DNA from: Cytobacillus sp. S13-E01
GTDB lineage: Bacteria > Bacillota > Bacilli > Bacillales > Bacillaceae_L
Assembly (NCBI RefSeq): GCF_029193815.1
Contig: NZ_JARFVC010000001.1
Location: forward strand, 1-64,000
Direction: 5' to 3'
DNA: 64,000 nt
How positions within the stretch are numbered: position 1 is the stretch's first letter; the number at the start of each line of letters is the position of its first letter. A program made the translations under genes and the position numbers. Below the pieces are notes generated by a model. The model did not search any database, was not told where the DNA came from, and saw only the letters and a list, made by a program, of their open reading frames with translations. Below are positions 39,347 to 48,724 of this stretch, in pieces.

Positions 39347-39562
39347 TAAGCGCAAGGCGCCCGTCCCCGAGGTACGTCGACCGAAAACTCGCCACGTCCT
39401 GTGTCTAAGCGCCGACATAAGCACAACCTGTGCAAGTCAAGCATAAGACGAGCCTTCTGAAAGACTGTTCTTTACCTTCTGGACAGATTGTTCGAAATGT
39501 GTAAGCGCCTAGGAATTGGACGGGTACAGAGGGATATTGTACAAAGTTATACACAACCTTCG
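39347..39562 (-). repeat. Diverged CTAGCTCC/GCGCTTTT repeat (copy 6, long form)
   Basis: Keeps the GTGTATAACTT tail, the two small hairpins (CACGTCCTGTG; GCACAACCTGTGC) and the CTTATGCTTG arm, but the outer ends have drifted (GGGCGCCTTGCGCTTACC on the minus strand). It lies about 25 nt past the ymfJ terminator stem. Confidence 0.8.
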
Positions 39563-39581
39563 TTTTTCACTTTCTAAAAAC

Positions 39582-39611
39582 ACAAAAAAACTCAGCAAGA
39601 TAAGCCGAGTT
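39582..39611 (-). terminator. ymfJ terminator
   Basis: AACTCGGC/GCTGAGTT stem with one mismatch (39589-39596, 39604-39611), followed by TTTTTTT on the minus strand. Confidence 0.85.
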
Positions 39612-39644
39612 CAAAATAGATACAAAGAGAGGATCTCCCTCTCT

Positions 39645-39905
39645 TTACTGTGAATTACCATCATTTTCAACTAACTTTACCATCATGTTTGCAATAGCGT
39701 GCTGCTCCTCTGGTGAAGCTACACTCCAAAGATCAGCAAGGACTTTTTCTTGCGCATTTTTAGGTTCAACTTGTTTAGCAAGATAATCCCCAACCTGAAA
39801 AGCCATGTCAGAAATAACATTTTGATTCATGCCTTCATTTTGCGCACTATTCAAACGATCACCTAAGAAATCTTTCCACTGTTCAAAGTTGTCTAATACA
39901 GACAT
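39645..39905 (-). CDS. ymfJ: YmfJ, DUF3243 protein
   Basis: 86 residues, close to B. subtilis YmfJ. A small helical protein (SVLDNFEQWKDFLGDRL...). Function unknown. The start is ATG 39905 with TAGGAGG 7 nt upstream; a longer frame reaches 39968 but has no ribosome site. It lies 84 nt past ymfI in the conserved ymf cluster. Confidence 0.88.
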   Translation of the reverse strand: MSVLDNFEQWKDFLGDRLNSAQNEGMNQNVISDMAFQVGDYLAKQVEPKNAQEKVLADLWSVASPEEQHAIANMMVKLVENDGNSQ

Positions 39906-39989
39906 GTTAACCCCTCCTATTAGGTTTGTACATTGTATAGTTTGTCTTCCCCACAAAGTTTTATTCACAAAAAAATTAAAAGGGTCTTT

Positions 39990-40718
39990 TTAGCAATACC
40001 AGCCACCATTAACCGACAAGATCTGACCTGTAATATAAGAAGCGTTGCTTGATAACAAAAATGAAACTGCTTCTGCAACTTCATTAGGATCCCCGATTCG
40101 CCCCATTGGAATATCATCACGTAAATGGCGTATTTCCTCTTCCGAAAAATCAGCCATCATTGGAGTATTTATCGCACCTGGGGCAACAGCATTCACCCTT
40201 ATTCCACTTAGAGCAACTTCTTTAGCAAGGGCTTTAACAAATGAATTTTGGCCACCTTTTACCATCGAGTACAAAACTTCACATGAACCACCTGTTAAAC
40301 CCCAAATAGAAGAGATAAACACAATACTACCGTTCTTTTTGGAAATCATAGTAGGCAGCAAGGATTGGGATAACATAAATGGACTTTTCAAGTGTATTTG
40401 AACAAGTTCCTCAACAGTTTGTTCAGTTGTCTCGGTAATAACTCCATAATGACTAACTCCAGATGTGTAAACAATAGCATCTACTTCCCGTTCAAGCTGC
40501 TTTATTAATACAGCAACTCCATTTGGGACAGACAAATCAGCCTTAATCACTTTAAAATCTACTCCAATTTGTTTACATTCCTTTACTAGTTCTTTCATTC
40601 TTAATTCGTTCTGATGATAATGGAGATAGAGGTAGTATCCTCTGTTCGCTAATGTTTTAGCAATAGCCTGGCCAATTCCACCACTAGCCCCTGTTACCAA
40701 TGCCACTTTTTGGACCAA
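39990..40718 (-). CDS. ymfI: YmfI, short-chain dehydrogenase/reductase (FabG-like)
   Basis: 242 residues, classical SDR. Cofactor motif TGASGGIG near residue 9, NAG-like motif replaced by YTSGVS, catalytic Ser in VFISSIWG, and YSMVK with the Tyr/Lys pair. Substrate unknown. I choose TTG 40718 with AAGGA 10 nt upstream: the extra 18 codons of the longer frame are repeat copy 7 sequence and spacer, not protein. It lies downstream of ymfH past a terminator and that repeat. Confidence 0.88.
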   Translation of the reverse strand: MVQKVALVTGASGGIGQAIAKTLANRGYYLYLHYHQNELRMKELVKECKQIGVDFKVIKADLSVPNGVAVLIKQLEREVDAIVYTSGVSHYGVITETTEQTVEELVQIHLKSPFMLSQSLLPTMISKKNGSIVFISSIWGLTGGSCEVLYSMVKGGQNSFVKALAKEVALSGIRVNAVAPGAINTPMMADFSEEEIRHLRDDIPMGRIGDPNEVAEAVSFLLSSNASYITGQILSVNGGWYC

Positions 40719-40733
40719 TATATTCACATCCTT

Positions 40734-40890
40734 AAGAAAAGCACAGGGCGCCCGCCTTTCGGCGACAAGCATAAGACGAGCCGTCTGGAAGGTTGTTCTT
40801 TGACCTTCTAGACGGATTGGCTTATACCATAGAGTCGATGGCGCCCGGAGCTAGACATTAAAACTAGGTACAAACTTTTATACTTTCTTA
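40734..40890 (-). repeat. Full CTAGCTCC/GCGCTTTT repeat (copy 7)
   Basis: Near-identical to copy 2, including the CCGTCTGGAAGGT/ACCTTCTAGACGG central stem. It begins about 10 nt past the ymfH terminator T-run and ends 16 nt before the ymfI start, so it supplies the leader of ymfI. Confidence 0.9.
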
Positions 40891-40895
40891 CGTTT

Positions 40896-40928
40896 TAAAA
40901 AAGCACCCTCCACATTAGGAAGGATGCC
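40896..40928 (-). terminator. ymfFH terminator
   Basis: GCATCC.../...GGGTGC imperfect stem (about 40902-40910 with 40918-40928) followed by TTTTTT on the minus strand. Confidence 0.8.
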
Positions 40929-40933
40929 TACAC

Positions 40934-42223
40934 TCATTTTTGTTTTGGAACGACTTGACACACTGTAAAACATTCATCTTTAAAGAAAGATTTTGTGCTT
41001 TGTTTAATATCTTCAACCGTTATTTTTTCCATCGTGGATACTACGTCAAATAAATTCATATCGTTAAAGGCATATCTAGTAAATTGGTTAGCAATAAATT
41101 CTGGTGAATTAAGTGAACGTAAGAACCCACCGATTTTTTTCTTCTTCACGCGGTCTAACTGTTCTTGGGTAAATGACGCCTCTTTCGAATCAAGCAATAC
41201 TGTTTTAATGCGGTCTGCTAATAAATCAGGTTCACTTGTATCTCCACCAACAATTGCAAAACCGAAGCCACTTTCTTCAGTATAATCAAAGGAGAATGTT
41301 TCATCAATTAAACCATCGTTATATAAGCTTTCATATTGTGCTGAACTTTTACCAAAAAGTAAATCAAGAATTATGTTTAAAGTAAGTTCTTGTCTTAATA
41401 GTTCCTGTCCAAAACGATTAGCATCGATTGCCTTTACTCCAACTAAGCACTTAGAGGATTGAACATTCATTTCTAAAATCTGCTTCTTCTGTGCTACCTC
41501 TGCAGGCTCATTATCAAAGTGTCTCTTGATTTCTGATTGATCCTTATAATCCTTCTTCGCTTGATTTGACCTGATCTGATCAAGTATAGAAGTAGGGTCT
41601 ACTGGTCCAACGACAAAAAGCAACATGTTACTTGGGTGATAAAATGTTTCATAGCACTCGTAAAGCATATCTTTTGTGATTTTTGCTATCGACTCTATCG
41701 TACCGGCAATATCAATTTTAACGGGATGATTTTTAAACATGTTTTGAATCACACCAAAATACAATCTCCAATCAGGATTGTCATCATACATGGTAATTTC
41801 CTGACCAATGATCCCTTTTTCTTTTTCAACCGTTTTCTCTGTAAAATATGGACTTTGTACGAAATCAATTAATGTTTCGAGATTTTTCTCTACATTGGAT
41901 GTACTTGAAAATAAATAGGCTGTTCTAGTAAAAGAAGTGAAGGCATTAGCTGATGCTCCTTGTTTACTAAAATCCTGAAAGACATCTCCATCTTCTTTTT
42001 CAAATAATTTATGCTCTAAGAAATGAGCAATACCATCTGGAACTGTAACCATTTCATTTTTATCAAGTGGTATAAATTTATTGTCAATTGACCCATATTT
42101 GGTAGTAAACGTAGCATAGGTTTTATTAAATCCCTTTTTTGGTAAAACATAAACCTCTAATCCGTTAGGTAATTTTTCATGAAATAACTCTTCCTGTAGT
42201 TGATCAAATGCAATTTTCTCCAT
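40934..42223 (-). CDS. ymfH: YmfH, M16-family zinc peptidase
   Basis: 429 residues, two M16 halves. The inverted zinc motif HFLEH is at about residues 67-71 (GIAHFLEHKLFE). It pairs with YmfF, which lacks the motif, as a probable catalytic/non-catalytic dimer. Substrate unknown. Its ATG overlaps the ymfF stop in TAATG, showing translational coupling. Confidence 0.92.
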   Translation of the reverse strand: MEKIAFDQLQEELFHEKLPNGLEVYVLPKKGFNKTYATFTTKYGSIDNKFIPLDKNEMVTVPDGIAHFLEHKLFEKEDGDVFQDFSKQGASANAFTSFTRTAYLFSSTSNVEKNLETLIDFVQSPYFTEKTVEKEKGIIGQEITMYDDNPDWRLYFGVIQNMFKNHPVKIDIAGTIESIAKITKDMLYECYETFYHPSNMLLFVVGPVDPTSILDQIRSNQAKKDYKDQSEIKRHFDNEPAEVAQKKQILEMNVQSSKCLVGVKAIDANRFGQELLRQELTLNIILDLLFGKSSAQYESLYNDGLIDETFSFDYTEESGFGFAIVGGDTSEPDLLADRIKTVLLDSKEASFTQEQLDRVKKKKIGGFLRSLNSPEFIANQFTRYAFNDMNLFDVVSTMEKITVEDIKQSTKSFFKDECFTVCQVVPKQK

Positions 42224-43503
42224 TACTCTGCTACCTCCGATCCTTTGAGGAAGTAAATAGTGTCTAGCTCTATTTTATTTGCAACAGCAATTACCTCAGC
42301 TTTTGATACTCCATCAATACCTTCTATCCATTCATTTATTGATCTATTTTTCCCAGCAGTTGCGTTTTGGTATAGTACTTCTATGCTTCCACGTGCAGTA
42401 TCAATCGTTTCTAACAATTGATTTTTAATCACAGCTTTCGTTTGAGATAACTCTTGATCCGTAAAATCACCTTTTTTCATCGCTTCCATTTGTTCGCTAA
42501 TGATTCTTACTGCTTTTTGGTACTTGTCAAATTCAATCCCTGACATTACCATTAAAAGACCTTTATGACTTTCTACACGGCTTGCCGCATAATAGGCTAA
42601 ACTTTCTTTTTCTCGGACATTAATGAACAATTTCGAATGTGAAAATCCTCCAAATACACCATTAAATACTTGTAATGCATCGTAATCCTTATCACCAAAA
42701 ACAGTGTTTGTACGGTAACCGATATTCAACTTACCCTGTTTTACATCTTCCTGGTCGATCACTTCGTTTACTTTTTCGATTTTTTTTGTTGCTGGTCTTT
42801 TTTCATCAATCGCAGCACGACTAGAAAACGGAAAGTATTTCTCAACAACATTTATCGCCTCTGAAGTATTGATATTACCAACAATATATAGGTCTGCTTG
42901 ATCATCTTTTAAGATCTGCTGATAATAGTCATATAAAGAATGTGGTGTAATTTCCTCAATATCTTCAATACGTCCATTTACATGAAGTTGATAAGGCTCA
43001 TTTTTACACATTTCCTGTACTAGCCGCAGGCTTGAATATCTCATCTTATCATCGTAGACTGCTTGGATTCTTTGCTTAAGAGTCCGCTTTTCCTTATCAA
43101 CTGTTGACGAGTTAAATGCACCATTTTCAACAATAGGAGAAAATACAATATTCCCTAACAATTCAAGTGCCTTGTTAAGTAGCGGAGTTTGGTCTGTCAA
43201 AAATTTCTCATTAACTACCTCAACCCGAAATGTAATAATATGATGTTCACCTTTTTTAGACAAATCAACATGTAGGGTTGCCCCATAAAGTTCATCTAAA
43301 TAACTTCGTAACTTTGTAGAAGATGGATATTCATTTGTTTCACTTTGCAAAACATAAGGTAACAATGCTCTTAGCGTTACATGTTCTGCATCTAATGGTG
43401 CTTTTAATTTAAGGACGATGGTATTGGTTTTATACTTGTCTGTTTCAACAGTATGTAATGTTAGGCCATTCACACTGTTTATAGTCTCTTGTAACAGATT
43501 CAT
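42223..43503 (-). CDS. ymfF: YmfF, M16-family protein without the zinc motif
   Basis: 426 residues with the M16 fold. At the expected HxxEH position it has VLQSETNEYPSSTKLRSYLD, so it is probably the non-catalytic partner of YmfH. The C-terminal half has the R/Y-type region NVREKESLAYYAASRVES. It heads the ymfF-ymfH pair, after a 279-nt gap downstream of the nucleoside transporter. Confidence 0.92.
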   Translation of the reverse strand: MNLLQETINSVNGLTLHTVETDKYKTNTIVLKLKAPLDAEHVTLRALLPYVLQSETNEYPSSTKLRSYLDELYGATLHVDLSKKGEHHIITFRVEVVNEKFLTDQTPLLNKALELLGNIVFSPIVENGAFNSSTVDKEKRTLKQRIQAVYDDKMRYSSLRLVQEMCKNEPYQLHVNGRIEDIEEITPHSLYDYYQQILKDDQADLYIVGNINTSEAINVVEKYFPFSSRAAIDEKRPATKKIEKVNEVIDQEDVKQGKLNIGYRTNTVFGDKDYDALQVFNGVFGGFSHSKLFINVREKESLAYYAASRVESHKGLLMVMSGIEFDKYQKAVRIISEQMEAMKKGDFTDQELSQTKAVIKNQLLETIDTARGSIEVLYQNATAGKNRSINEWIEGIDGVSKAEVIAVANKIELDTIYFLKGSEVAE

Positions 43504-43741
43504 TGTATCTCCTCCTTAATTGAGTATTATGGAATGTTTTTAGTGTCGGTTTAATTTAACTTATTTAATCTTTTATTCAATATAACCTTAAATCGTTAAA
43601 ATTATCAAGTAATGGGGCATTTTGGTAAGCAAGAGGAGGAGAATTTATCGTTATAAAAAACGAAAGCTTTAACATTTATACTATAAATATCGAAAAAAAG
43701 AACCCCGCTGTAGTAAGCAAGATCCTTTTATACTTAACCAC

Positions 43742-43774
43742 CAATAAAATGATTATCTCTCTCACATTTTATTG
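43742..43774 (-). other. Hairpin after the nucleoside transporter operon
   Basis: Perfect 10-bp stem CAATAAAATG/CATTTTATTG with a 13-nt loop, directly past nupQ. There is no T-run after it on the minus strand, so termination is uncertain. Confidence 0.5.
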
Positions 43775-43782
43775 CTGTTTTC

Positions 43783-44742
43783 TTAACGTTTACCTTTTTC
43801 ATAAGGTACACCTGAAGCTTTTGGTGCCTCGGCACGACCGACAAAGCCTGTTAATGCTAAGATCGTCAAGACGTATGGTGCAATGATTAAATATACAGAT
43901 GGTATCTCTTTTAAAAAAGGGATTTGTGCTCCGGTTATGCTTAATGATTGAGCAAAACCGAAAAATAGCGCCGCACCCAATGCTCCAAGGGGATGCCACT
44001 TACCAAAAATCATCGCGGCAAGTGCAAGGAATCCTTGCCCAGATATTGTACCGCCAGTAAAGTTACCTGAAATTGACAGTGCATAGACTGAACCACCAAT
44101 TCCTGCTAAAACACCTGACATCATTACTGCAATATACCTCATTCTATTAACATTAATACCCATAGTGTCAGCCGCCATTGGGTGTTCACCTACTGAACGA
44201 AGCCTTAATCCAAATGGTGTTTTAAATAGGACATACCATAATATGACCGCTATCACTATTGCAAGATAGGAGGTATAAGGAATTCTAGAAAAAAAGATGT
44301 CACCAATCACTGGTATATCGGATAAGAACGGTACATCCTCTTTATTTATTCGAAAGTCAACAAAATCAGTTTGTCCTTTATTAAAAATCTTTTTGATTAA
44401 AAACACTGACAATCCAGCAGCTAAGAAGTTAAGCGCAACACCACTAACAACTTGGTCTGCTTTGAAAGTTATACTCGCAACAGCATGCAATAATGAGAAT
44501 ATCCCAGAGGCAATTGCTGCAACAAGTATCGCTATCCAAGGAGAAGCAGCACCGACAGTATCCTGGATAAGCAGAGTTGTAAGTACCCCAGCAAATGCTC
44601 CAAATAGCATTAAACCTTCAAGCCCAATGTTTACTACACCTGAACGTTCACTAAACACTCCACCTAACGCTGTAAAAACAAGAGGGGCTGCCGTGTACAA
44701 TGCAGCAGGAATAATAATAATTAAAATATCTAGAAAAGTCAT
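43783..44742 (-). CDS. nupQ: Nucleoside ABC transporter permease (YufQ/NupQ type)
   Basis: 319 residues, BPD_transp_2-type permease with about nine hydrophobic segments and motifs such as FSERSGVVNIGLEGLMLFGA (in part) and GINVNRMRYIAVMMSGVLAG. It should form the channel with NupP. It starts 3 nt after nupP and ends the operon. In B. subtilis the NupNOPQ system imports guanosine; substrate identity here is inferred. Confidence 0.88.
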   Translation of the reverse strand: MTFLDILIIIIPAALYTAAPLVFTALGGVFSERSGVVNIGLEGLMLFGAFAGVLTTLLIQDTVGAASPWIAILVAAIASGIFSLLHAVASITFKADQVVSGVALNFLAAGLSVFLIKKIFNKGQTDFVDFRINKEDVPFLSDIPVIGDIFFSRIPYTSYLAIVIAVILWYVLFKTPFGLRLRSVGEHPMAADTMGINVNRMRYIAVMMSGVLAGIGGSVYALSISGNFTGGTISGQGFLALAAMIFGKWHPLGALGAALFFGFAQSLSITGAQIPFLKEIPSVYLIIAPYVLTILALTGFVGRAEAPKASGVPYEKGKR

Positions 44743-44745
44743 TGA

Positions 44746-45804
44746 TTATTTCCCCTCCTTACTAAAGTGTGAAAGGACTATGCGTATTATATAACTTGAA
44801 GCCACAAAGAAAATAATTAAGGCTATAATAATCTCTACTAATTCCGAAGGAACATTCGCATCAAAATTCATTTGAGGAGCTGCGGTATTGAGTCCGCCAA
44901 AAAGAATGGCAGCTAAAACGATCCCGATTGGATTATTTGCTCCAAGTAAAGCCACAGCAATTCCGTCAAATCCTGTCCCAGTAAATGCAGATAATACTGT
45001 CATGTTTTGGAAGGTACCGAGCCCTTCCATTGCCCCTGCCACTCCAGCAAAAGCACCTGAAATAGACATTGACAGTACAATATTTTTTGGAACATTCATA
45101 CCAGCATACATGGAAGCATGTTGGTTAAAACCAACAGATCTTAGTTCAAATCCTCTCGAGGTTTTTTCTAAAATAAACCACATGATCATAGCTGCGATCA
45201 GTGCAACAACGATCCCCCAATGTAATCGGGAATTTTCAGTTAAAGTTGCTAAAAATTGAGACGATAACGTGGCGCTTTCCTGAACCTTATATGATTTCTC
45301 ATTTCCTGCATAAAGATAGGTTTTAATCAAATTTGCAGTAACATGCAGGGCTACATAGTTTAACATGATTGTTACGATAACTTCATGGACTTTGAACCTT
45401 GCTTTTAAGAATCCTGGAATCATTCCCCAAATTCCACCGGCAATTGCCGCCGCTACTATTGCTAAAGGTACATGGATGATCGCAGGTAAATTAAAAGCAT
45501 ATCCTACCCATACTGACGCTAACCACCCTACTAATAATTGTCCTTCTACACCAATATTAAATAGACCTGTTCTAAATGCAAAAGCAACTGCAATACCAGC
45601 TAATATTAATGGTGATGCTGCACGAATCGTCTCTCCAAAAGCCTTAGGGCTTCCGAACATGCCGTCAAAGAGGGCACTAAAACCTGCTACTGGATCATAA
45701 TTACCTAGTAGCATAATGATAGCTCCAACTAACATACCTAAAATTGCAGCTAGAATAGGTACCGTTACACTAAATAGTTTCTCATTTTTTAAGAGCTTTT
45801 GCAT
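44746..45804 (-). CDS. nupP: Nucleoside ABC transporter permease (YufP/NupP type)
   Basis: 352 residues, second BPD_transp_2 permease. FRTGLFNIGVEGQLLVGWL and GMNVPKNIVLSMSISGAFAG are family hallmarks. The ATG overlaps the nupO stop in TAATG, so the two are translationally coupled. Confidence 0.88.
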   Translation of the reverse strand: MQKLLKNEKLFSVTVPILAAILGMLVGAIIMLLGNYDPVAGFSALFDGMFGSPKAFGETIRAASPLILAGIAVAFAFRTGLFNIGVEGQLLVGWLASVWVGYAFNLPAIIHVPLAIVAAAIAGGIWGMIPGFLKARFKVHEVIVTIMLNYVALHVTANLIKTYLYAGNEKSYKVQESATLSSQFLATLTENSRLHWGIVVALIAAMIMWFILEKTSRGFELRSVGFNQHASMYAGMNVPKNIVLSMSISGAFAGVAGAMEGLGTFQNMTVLSAFTGTGFDGIAVALLGANNPIGIVLAAILFGGLNTAAPQMNFDANVPSELVEIIIALIIFFVASSYIIRIVLSHFSKEGK

Positions 45805-47333
45805 TATGAAACACCTTCTCTTTCTCTCTTACCACCAGCCATTAGTAAGCCCAGCTCTTGTTCATTTGTTTCTTTAGGATTAACAATATCAACTATTTTC
45901 CCCTCATATATTACAGCAATACGATCGCTTACATTCATAACCTCTTCAAGCTCTAACGATATTAATAACACGGCTCTATCTTTGTCTCGTTCTTCAATAA
46001 GCTTTGAATGAATGAACTCTATTGCTCCAACGTCAAGACCACGTGTAGGTTGTGCTGCAATTAATAAATCTGGACTTCGGTCTACCTCCCGAGCAATTAT
46101 TGCTTTTTGCTGATTACCACCAGATAGTGCACGTGCTTGAGTATATTCAGAAGGTGTTCTTACATCATACTCTTTAATTAGCCCCTTAGCTTTTTTATAA
46201 ATACTACTATAGTTTAAGATACCTGAGTTAGAATGGGGCTTTTGATAATAAGTTTGTAAAACGATATTTTCTCCTATCGTAAAATCGAGTACTAAGCCAT
46301 GCTTATGCCTATCCTGTGGAATATGACCTATGCCCGACTCCGTGATTTTTCGCGCCGGTAAATTAGTGATTTCCTTACCATTTAAAAGAATAGTTCCAGA
46401 CTTCACCTTTCGTAAGCCTGTTATCGCTTCGATTAACTCAGTTTGTCCATTCCCATCTACACCGGCAATACCTAAAATTTCACCAGCTTTGATAGATAAA
46501 CCAAGGCCATTTACACTAGGAATATTTCTTGCATCATGCACAATTAAATTATCTATTTCTAAAACAACTTCTTTGGGAGTTGCTTCCGTTTTTCCTACTT
46601 CAAAATGAACTTCTCGCCCTACCATTAACGCAGCTAGCTCATCTGGATTTGATTCTGACACATTAACAGTTCCGATCCCTTTTCCTTTTCGGATGACAGT
46701 ACAGCGGTCACATACTTCCATAATTTCTTTTAATTTATGGGTAATTAAAATAATAGATTTTCCTTCTTCAATCAATCTTTTCATAATCTGGATAAGTTCT
46801 TTAATTTCTTGAGGAGTAAGTGCAGCAGTAGGTTCATCAAAAATCAAAATTTCTGCACCTCTATATAGCGTTTTTAAAATTTCAACACGTTGTTGCATCC
46901 CTACCGAAATATCTTCTATTTTTGCATGTGGGTTAACGGATAATCCATAGCGACTCGAAAGTTCCTCTATATCTTTTGCAGCTTGATCAATGTTAATTTT
47001 ACCACCCTTAGTCGGTTCACTACCTAAAATGATATTTTCAGTAACTGTAAAGTTATGTACTAACATAAAATGTTGATGTACCATTCCAATTCCAAGACGA
47101 TTTGCAACATTAGGGTCAGTTATTTTAACAGGCTGACCTTTAACTTTTATTTCACCCTGTTCTGGTTGGTATAAACCAAAAAGCACATTCATTAATGTCG
47201 ATTTCCCTGCACCATTTTCTCCAAGAAGAGCATGAATCTCTCCTTTTTTCACTTGTAAAGTAATATTATCGTTTGCTACAATGCCAGGAAATTCTTTGCG
47301 AATGTTATTCATTTCGATAACATATTCCACCAC
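45804..47333 (-). CDS. nupO: Nucleoside ABC transporter double ATPase (YufO/NupO type)
   Basis: 509 residues with two ABC domains. The first has Walker A GENGAGKST and Walker B ILIFDEPTAAL with signature SVGMQQR. The second has a degenerate Walker A (GVDGNGQTE) and signature SGGNQQK, the usual sugar/nucleoside (RbsA-like) arrangement. GTG 47333 is chosen (AGGAG 8 nt upstream). GTG one codon later is equally possible; a further GTG at 47342 overlaps the ribosome site. Confidence 0.88.
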   Translation of the reverse strand: MVEYVIEMNNIRKEFPGIVANDNITLQVKKGEIHALLGENGAGKSTLMNVLFGLYQPEQGEIKVKGQPVKITDPNVANRLGIGMVHQHFMLVHNFTVTENIILGSEPTKGGKINIDQAAKDIEELSSRYGLSVNPHAKIEDISVGMQQRVEILKTLYRGAEILIFDEPTAALTPQEIKELIQIMKRLIEEGKSIILITHKLKEIMEVCDRCTVIRKGKGIGTVNVSESNPDELAALMVGREVHFEVGKTEATPKEVVLEIDNLIVHDARNIPSVNGLGLSIKAGEILGIAGVDGNGQTELIEAITGLRKVKSGTILLNGKEITNLPARKITESGIGHIPQDRHKHGLVLDFTIGENIVLQTYYQKPHSNSGILNYSSIYKKAKGLIKEYDVRTPSEYTQARALSGGNQQKAIIAREVDRSPDLLIAAQPTRGLDVGAIEFIHSKLIEERDKDRAVLLISLELEEVMNVSDRIAVIYEGKIVDIVNPKETNEQELGLLMAGGKREREGVS

Positions 47334-47456
47334 ATGTATCACTCCTAAAAATCCTAAAAGGTAAAAATCAAAAAAGCAAAAGATTTGTTAAACATCAAGC
47401 TTAATTTCTATCGACATAAAATCTTACATGAGTAAAAAGTAAACTTGGTTAATAAG

Positions 47457-47496
47457 GAAAGTAAAGGCTAGTAGTTTTCCACTAGCCTTTACTTTC
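47457..47496 (-). other. Strong hairpin between nupN and nupO
   Basis: Perfect 16-bp stem (47457-47472 with 47481-47496, 8-nt loop) but without a T-run on the minus strand. It lies 38 nt past the nupN stop. It is probably a 3' stabiliser or partial attenuator that lets the binding protein outnumber the transporter. Confidence 0.7.
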
Positions 47497-47534
47497 AAAA
47501 TATAAAAGAGATTCAAATTGCGCTTTTACTTTAC

Positions 47535-48623
47535 TTATTGAAACGATGCAAATTCTTCATCAGTTCTTGGAACAGTAATTTCACCACTTAGGATTTTTTC
47601 TTTGTACTCGTCAATTTGTTTTAGTGTATCTTCACTTAAATTTTCTGTAGTAGGAGAAATTCCTACACCATTTTCTTCAAGTCCGAATACAGTTTCTTTT
47701 CCACCTGGGAAATTACCTTCCATAGCTTGTTTAGCAATTTCGTATACAGAAACGTCAACACGTTTAATCATTGAAGTTAACGTTACGTTTTCAGGCATAC
47801 CTTCTTCGTGTTGATCACGGTCAACACCGATTACCCAAACATCTTCACCATTATTCTTACGGTTTTTAGCTTCAGTGAAAACACCATTACCCGTACCACC
47901 TGCAGCGTGGTAAATAATATCAGCGCCTTGTGTATACATTGTAGAAGCAATACTTGTACCAATTTCAGGTTTGTTAAAGTCACCCGCATATTGAGGAATA
48001 ACTTCAATAGATGGATTAACAGCTTTAACACCTGCTTTAAAGCCATTCTCAAATTTCTTAATTAAAGGAGAATCTACTCCACCAACAAATCCAACTTTAT
48101 TTGTTTTAGTATGTAGCGCTGCCGCAACGCCAACTAGAAATGATCCTTCATGCTCTTCAAATGTTACGTTAGCAACATTATCCAACCAAACTGTGTTCCA
48201 ATTTTCATCAGCTAATAGGCTGTCAATTAACACGAAATTCGCACTAGTATTTTGCTCAGCAGCTGTTTGTACAGCGTCTTCTAACAAGAAACCAGCAGCA
48301 AATGTTACATCATAGCCACCATCTGCAAACTTACCTAAGTTCGGAATGTAATCCGCTTCCTTTTCTGATTGTAAGTAACGGTATTCTTCGCCTTCTGTTA
48401 ATCCAAATTCATTACCGAATTGAGTTAAACCTTCCCAAGCAGATTGGTTGAATGATTTATCATCAACACCACCAGTATCAGTAACAAGACCCGCTTTAAA
48501 ATCTACAGCTTCTACTGTCGTTCCTTCGCCTGCATTTTGTTCCTCGTTTGCACCACACGCTCCAAGGATTGTGCTAGCTGCTAGTACGAAAGATAGAGCC
48601 ATTCCAAATTTTCTTTTCTTCAT
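47535..48623 (-). CDS. nupN: BMP-family nucleoside-binding lipoprotein (YufN/NupN type)
   Basis: 362 residues. Lipoprotein signal with lipobox LGAC (Cys near 23), then the BMP (PnrA-like) fold: GLVTDTGGVDDKSFNQSAWEG (in part), FLVGVAAAL, GFVGGVDSPL, IYHAAGGTGNGVF. It delivers purine nucleosides to the permeases NupP/NupQ. AGGGGG lies 8 nt upstream. It stands between its likely regulator ymfC and the ATPase. Confidence 0.9.
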   Translation of the reverse strand: MKKRKFGMALSFVLAASTILGACGANEEQNAGEGTTVEAVDFKAGLVTDTGGVDDKSFNQSAWEGLTQFGNEFGLTEGEEYRYLQSEKEADYIPNLGKFADGGYDVTFAAGFLLEDAVQTAAEQNTSANFVLIDSLLADENWNTVWLDNVANVTFEEHEGSFLVGVAAALHTKTNKVGFVGGVDSPLIKKFENGFKAGVKAVNPSIEVIPQYAGDFNKPEIGTSIASTMYTQGADIIYHAAGGTGNGVFTEAKNRKNNGEDVWVIGVDRDQHEEGMPENVTLTSMIKRVDVSVYEIAKQAMEGNFPGGKETVFGLEENGVGISPTTENLSEDTLKQIDEYKEKILSGEITVPRTDEEFASFQ

Positions 48624-48724
48624 GATATGAACCCCCTAATTAAAATATTGATTTGTAAGATATGATAAAAAAACGGATAAGAACCCTCTCACCTCCTTAA
48701 ATTGCACAACAAACTTGCAAATTA

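Noticed and set aside
43630-43720. Strong GAGGAGGAG ribosome-site-like sequence on the plus strand followed by a long open frame
   Set aside because: There is no ATG, GTG or TTG at a useful distance (ATC follows), and the frame runs antisense into nupQ.
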